The notes under the pieces are model-generated. The model was given only the letters and a program-made list of their open reading frames with translations. It had not been told where the DNA came from and did not search any database. Position numbers and translations under genes: made by a program. This document shows positions 5,914 through 5,990 of a DNA stretch of 5,990 nucleotides, piece by piece. Positions within the stretch are counted from its first letter, which is position 1, and each line of letters opens with the position of its first letter. The DNA is from an uncultured Campylobacter sp. (GTDB lineage Bacteria; Campylobacterota; Campylobacteria; Campylobacterales; Campylobacteraceae). The stretch covers positions 1 through 5,990 of the forward strand of contig NZ_CALKTT010000105.1 of NCBI RefSeq assembly GCF_937997535.1, given 5' to 3'.

Positions 5914-5990
5914 CTTAAATCCTTTTTGCTAACCTTGCCGTCTTGGCAAAATTTCTTAAGGTCTTTTTCGGTTAGAATTTTACTCTTTCC
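5910..5990 (-). CDS. hyfG: C-terminal tail of formate-hydrogenlyase large subunit HyfG/HycE (partial)
   Basis: Twenty-six codons plus TGA (5912-5910) enter from the right edge. The translation starts GKSKILTEKDLKKF and ends KKDLR. It resembles the E. coli HycE tail that follows the NiFe-ligand motif (…VRKKKSKVVPYKELERYS…) in being Lys-rich, containing the KSK-(I/V)-(L/V) block, and having similar length to the stop. In HycE about 32 residues after the CTDR motif are removed by HycI. The piece seen here therefore probably lies wholly inside the cleaved extension, and the catalytic part is outside the window. The stop overlaps the hyfH ATG by 4 nt. The identity depends on this short similarity plus perfect operon position between hyfH and the expected upstream genes. 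Confidence 0.78.
   Translation of the reverse strand, partial: GKSKILTEKDLKKFCQDGKVSKKDLR

Overview
The window looks like a chromosomal segment of a Campylobacter-type epsilonproteobacterium (Campylobacterota). The clues are intergenic DNA saturated with AAAATTTT-type words, compact ATGA-overlapping genes, and coding sequence of moderate G+C. The G+C seems too high for C. jejuni, so a member of the oral/anaerobic Campylobacter group is my best guess. That assignment is inference from style and gene content, not from a marker gene.

Layout. Positions 1-359 (minus strand) hold the N-terminal quarter of an AGCS-family sodium:amino-acid symporter, cut by the window edge. Positions 592-1422 (minus) encode a stand-alone LCM/PPM-type (COG3315-like) SAM-dependent methyltransferase with a good sigma70-type promoter upstream. 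A divergent intergenic region of about 350 nt follows, containing two inverted repeats. It leads into a plus-strand Crp/Fnr-superfamily regulator at 1776-2414. Then comes a 481-nt AT-rich, gene-poor convergent region carrying degenerate AAAATTTT repeats and a 45-nt direct repeat. This region ends at a strong intrinsic terminator at 2836-2860.

The right half (2896-5990) is one tightly packed minus-strand operon for a formate-hydrogenlyase / hydrogenase-4 (Hyc/Hyf) complex. In transcription order it reads: C-terminal tail of the large subunit hyfG (partial), ferredoxin subunit hyfH (HycF-like), [NiFe]-hydrogenase small subunit hyfI (HycG-like), maturation factor hycH, large-subunit maturation endopeptidase hycI, and formate channel focA. 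Four consecutive junctions overlap (ATGA, ATGA, ATGA, TGATG). The fifth is a stop codon directly abutting the focA start, with the focA Shine-Dalgarno inside the last codons of hycI.

How the parts fit: FocA would pass formate across the inner membrane. An upstream formate dehydrogenase subunit, not in this window, would supply electrons. HyfH and HyfI carry electrons through Fe-S clusters to the NiFe site in HyfG. HycI removes the HyfG C-terminal tail after nickel insertion, and HycH assists maturation. The part of hyfG visible here appears to be exactly that removable tail. The Crp/Fnr protein is a plausible regulator of anaerobic or stress genes, but nothing in the sequence ties it to the hydrogenase operon. 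I do not see an undescribed system. The most distinctive items are the atypical recognition helix of the Crp/Fnr protein, the in-frame 15-codon repeat in the convergent gap, and the inverted repeats upstream of the regulator.
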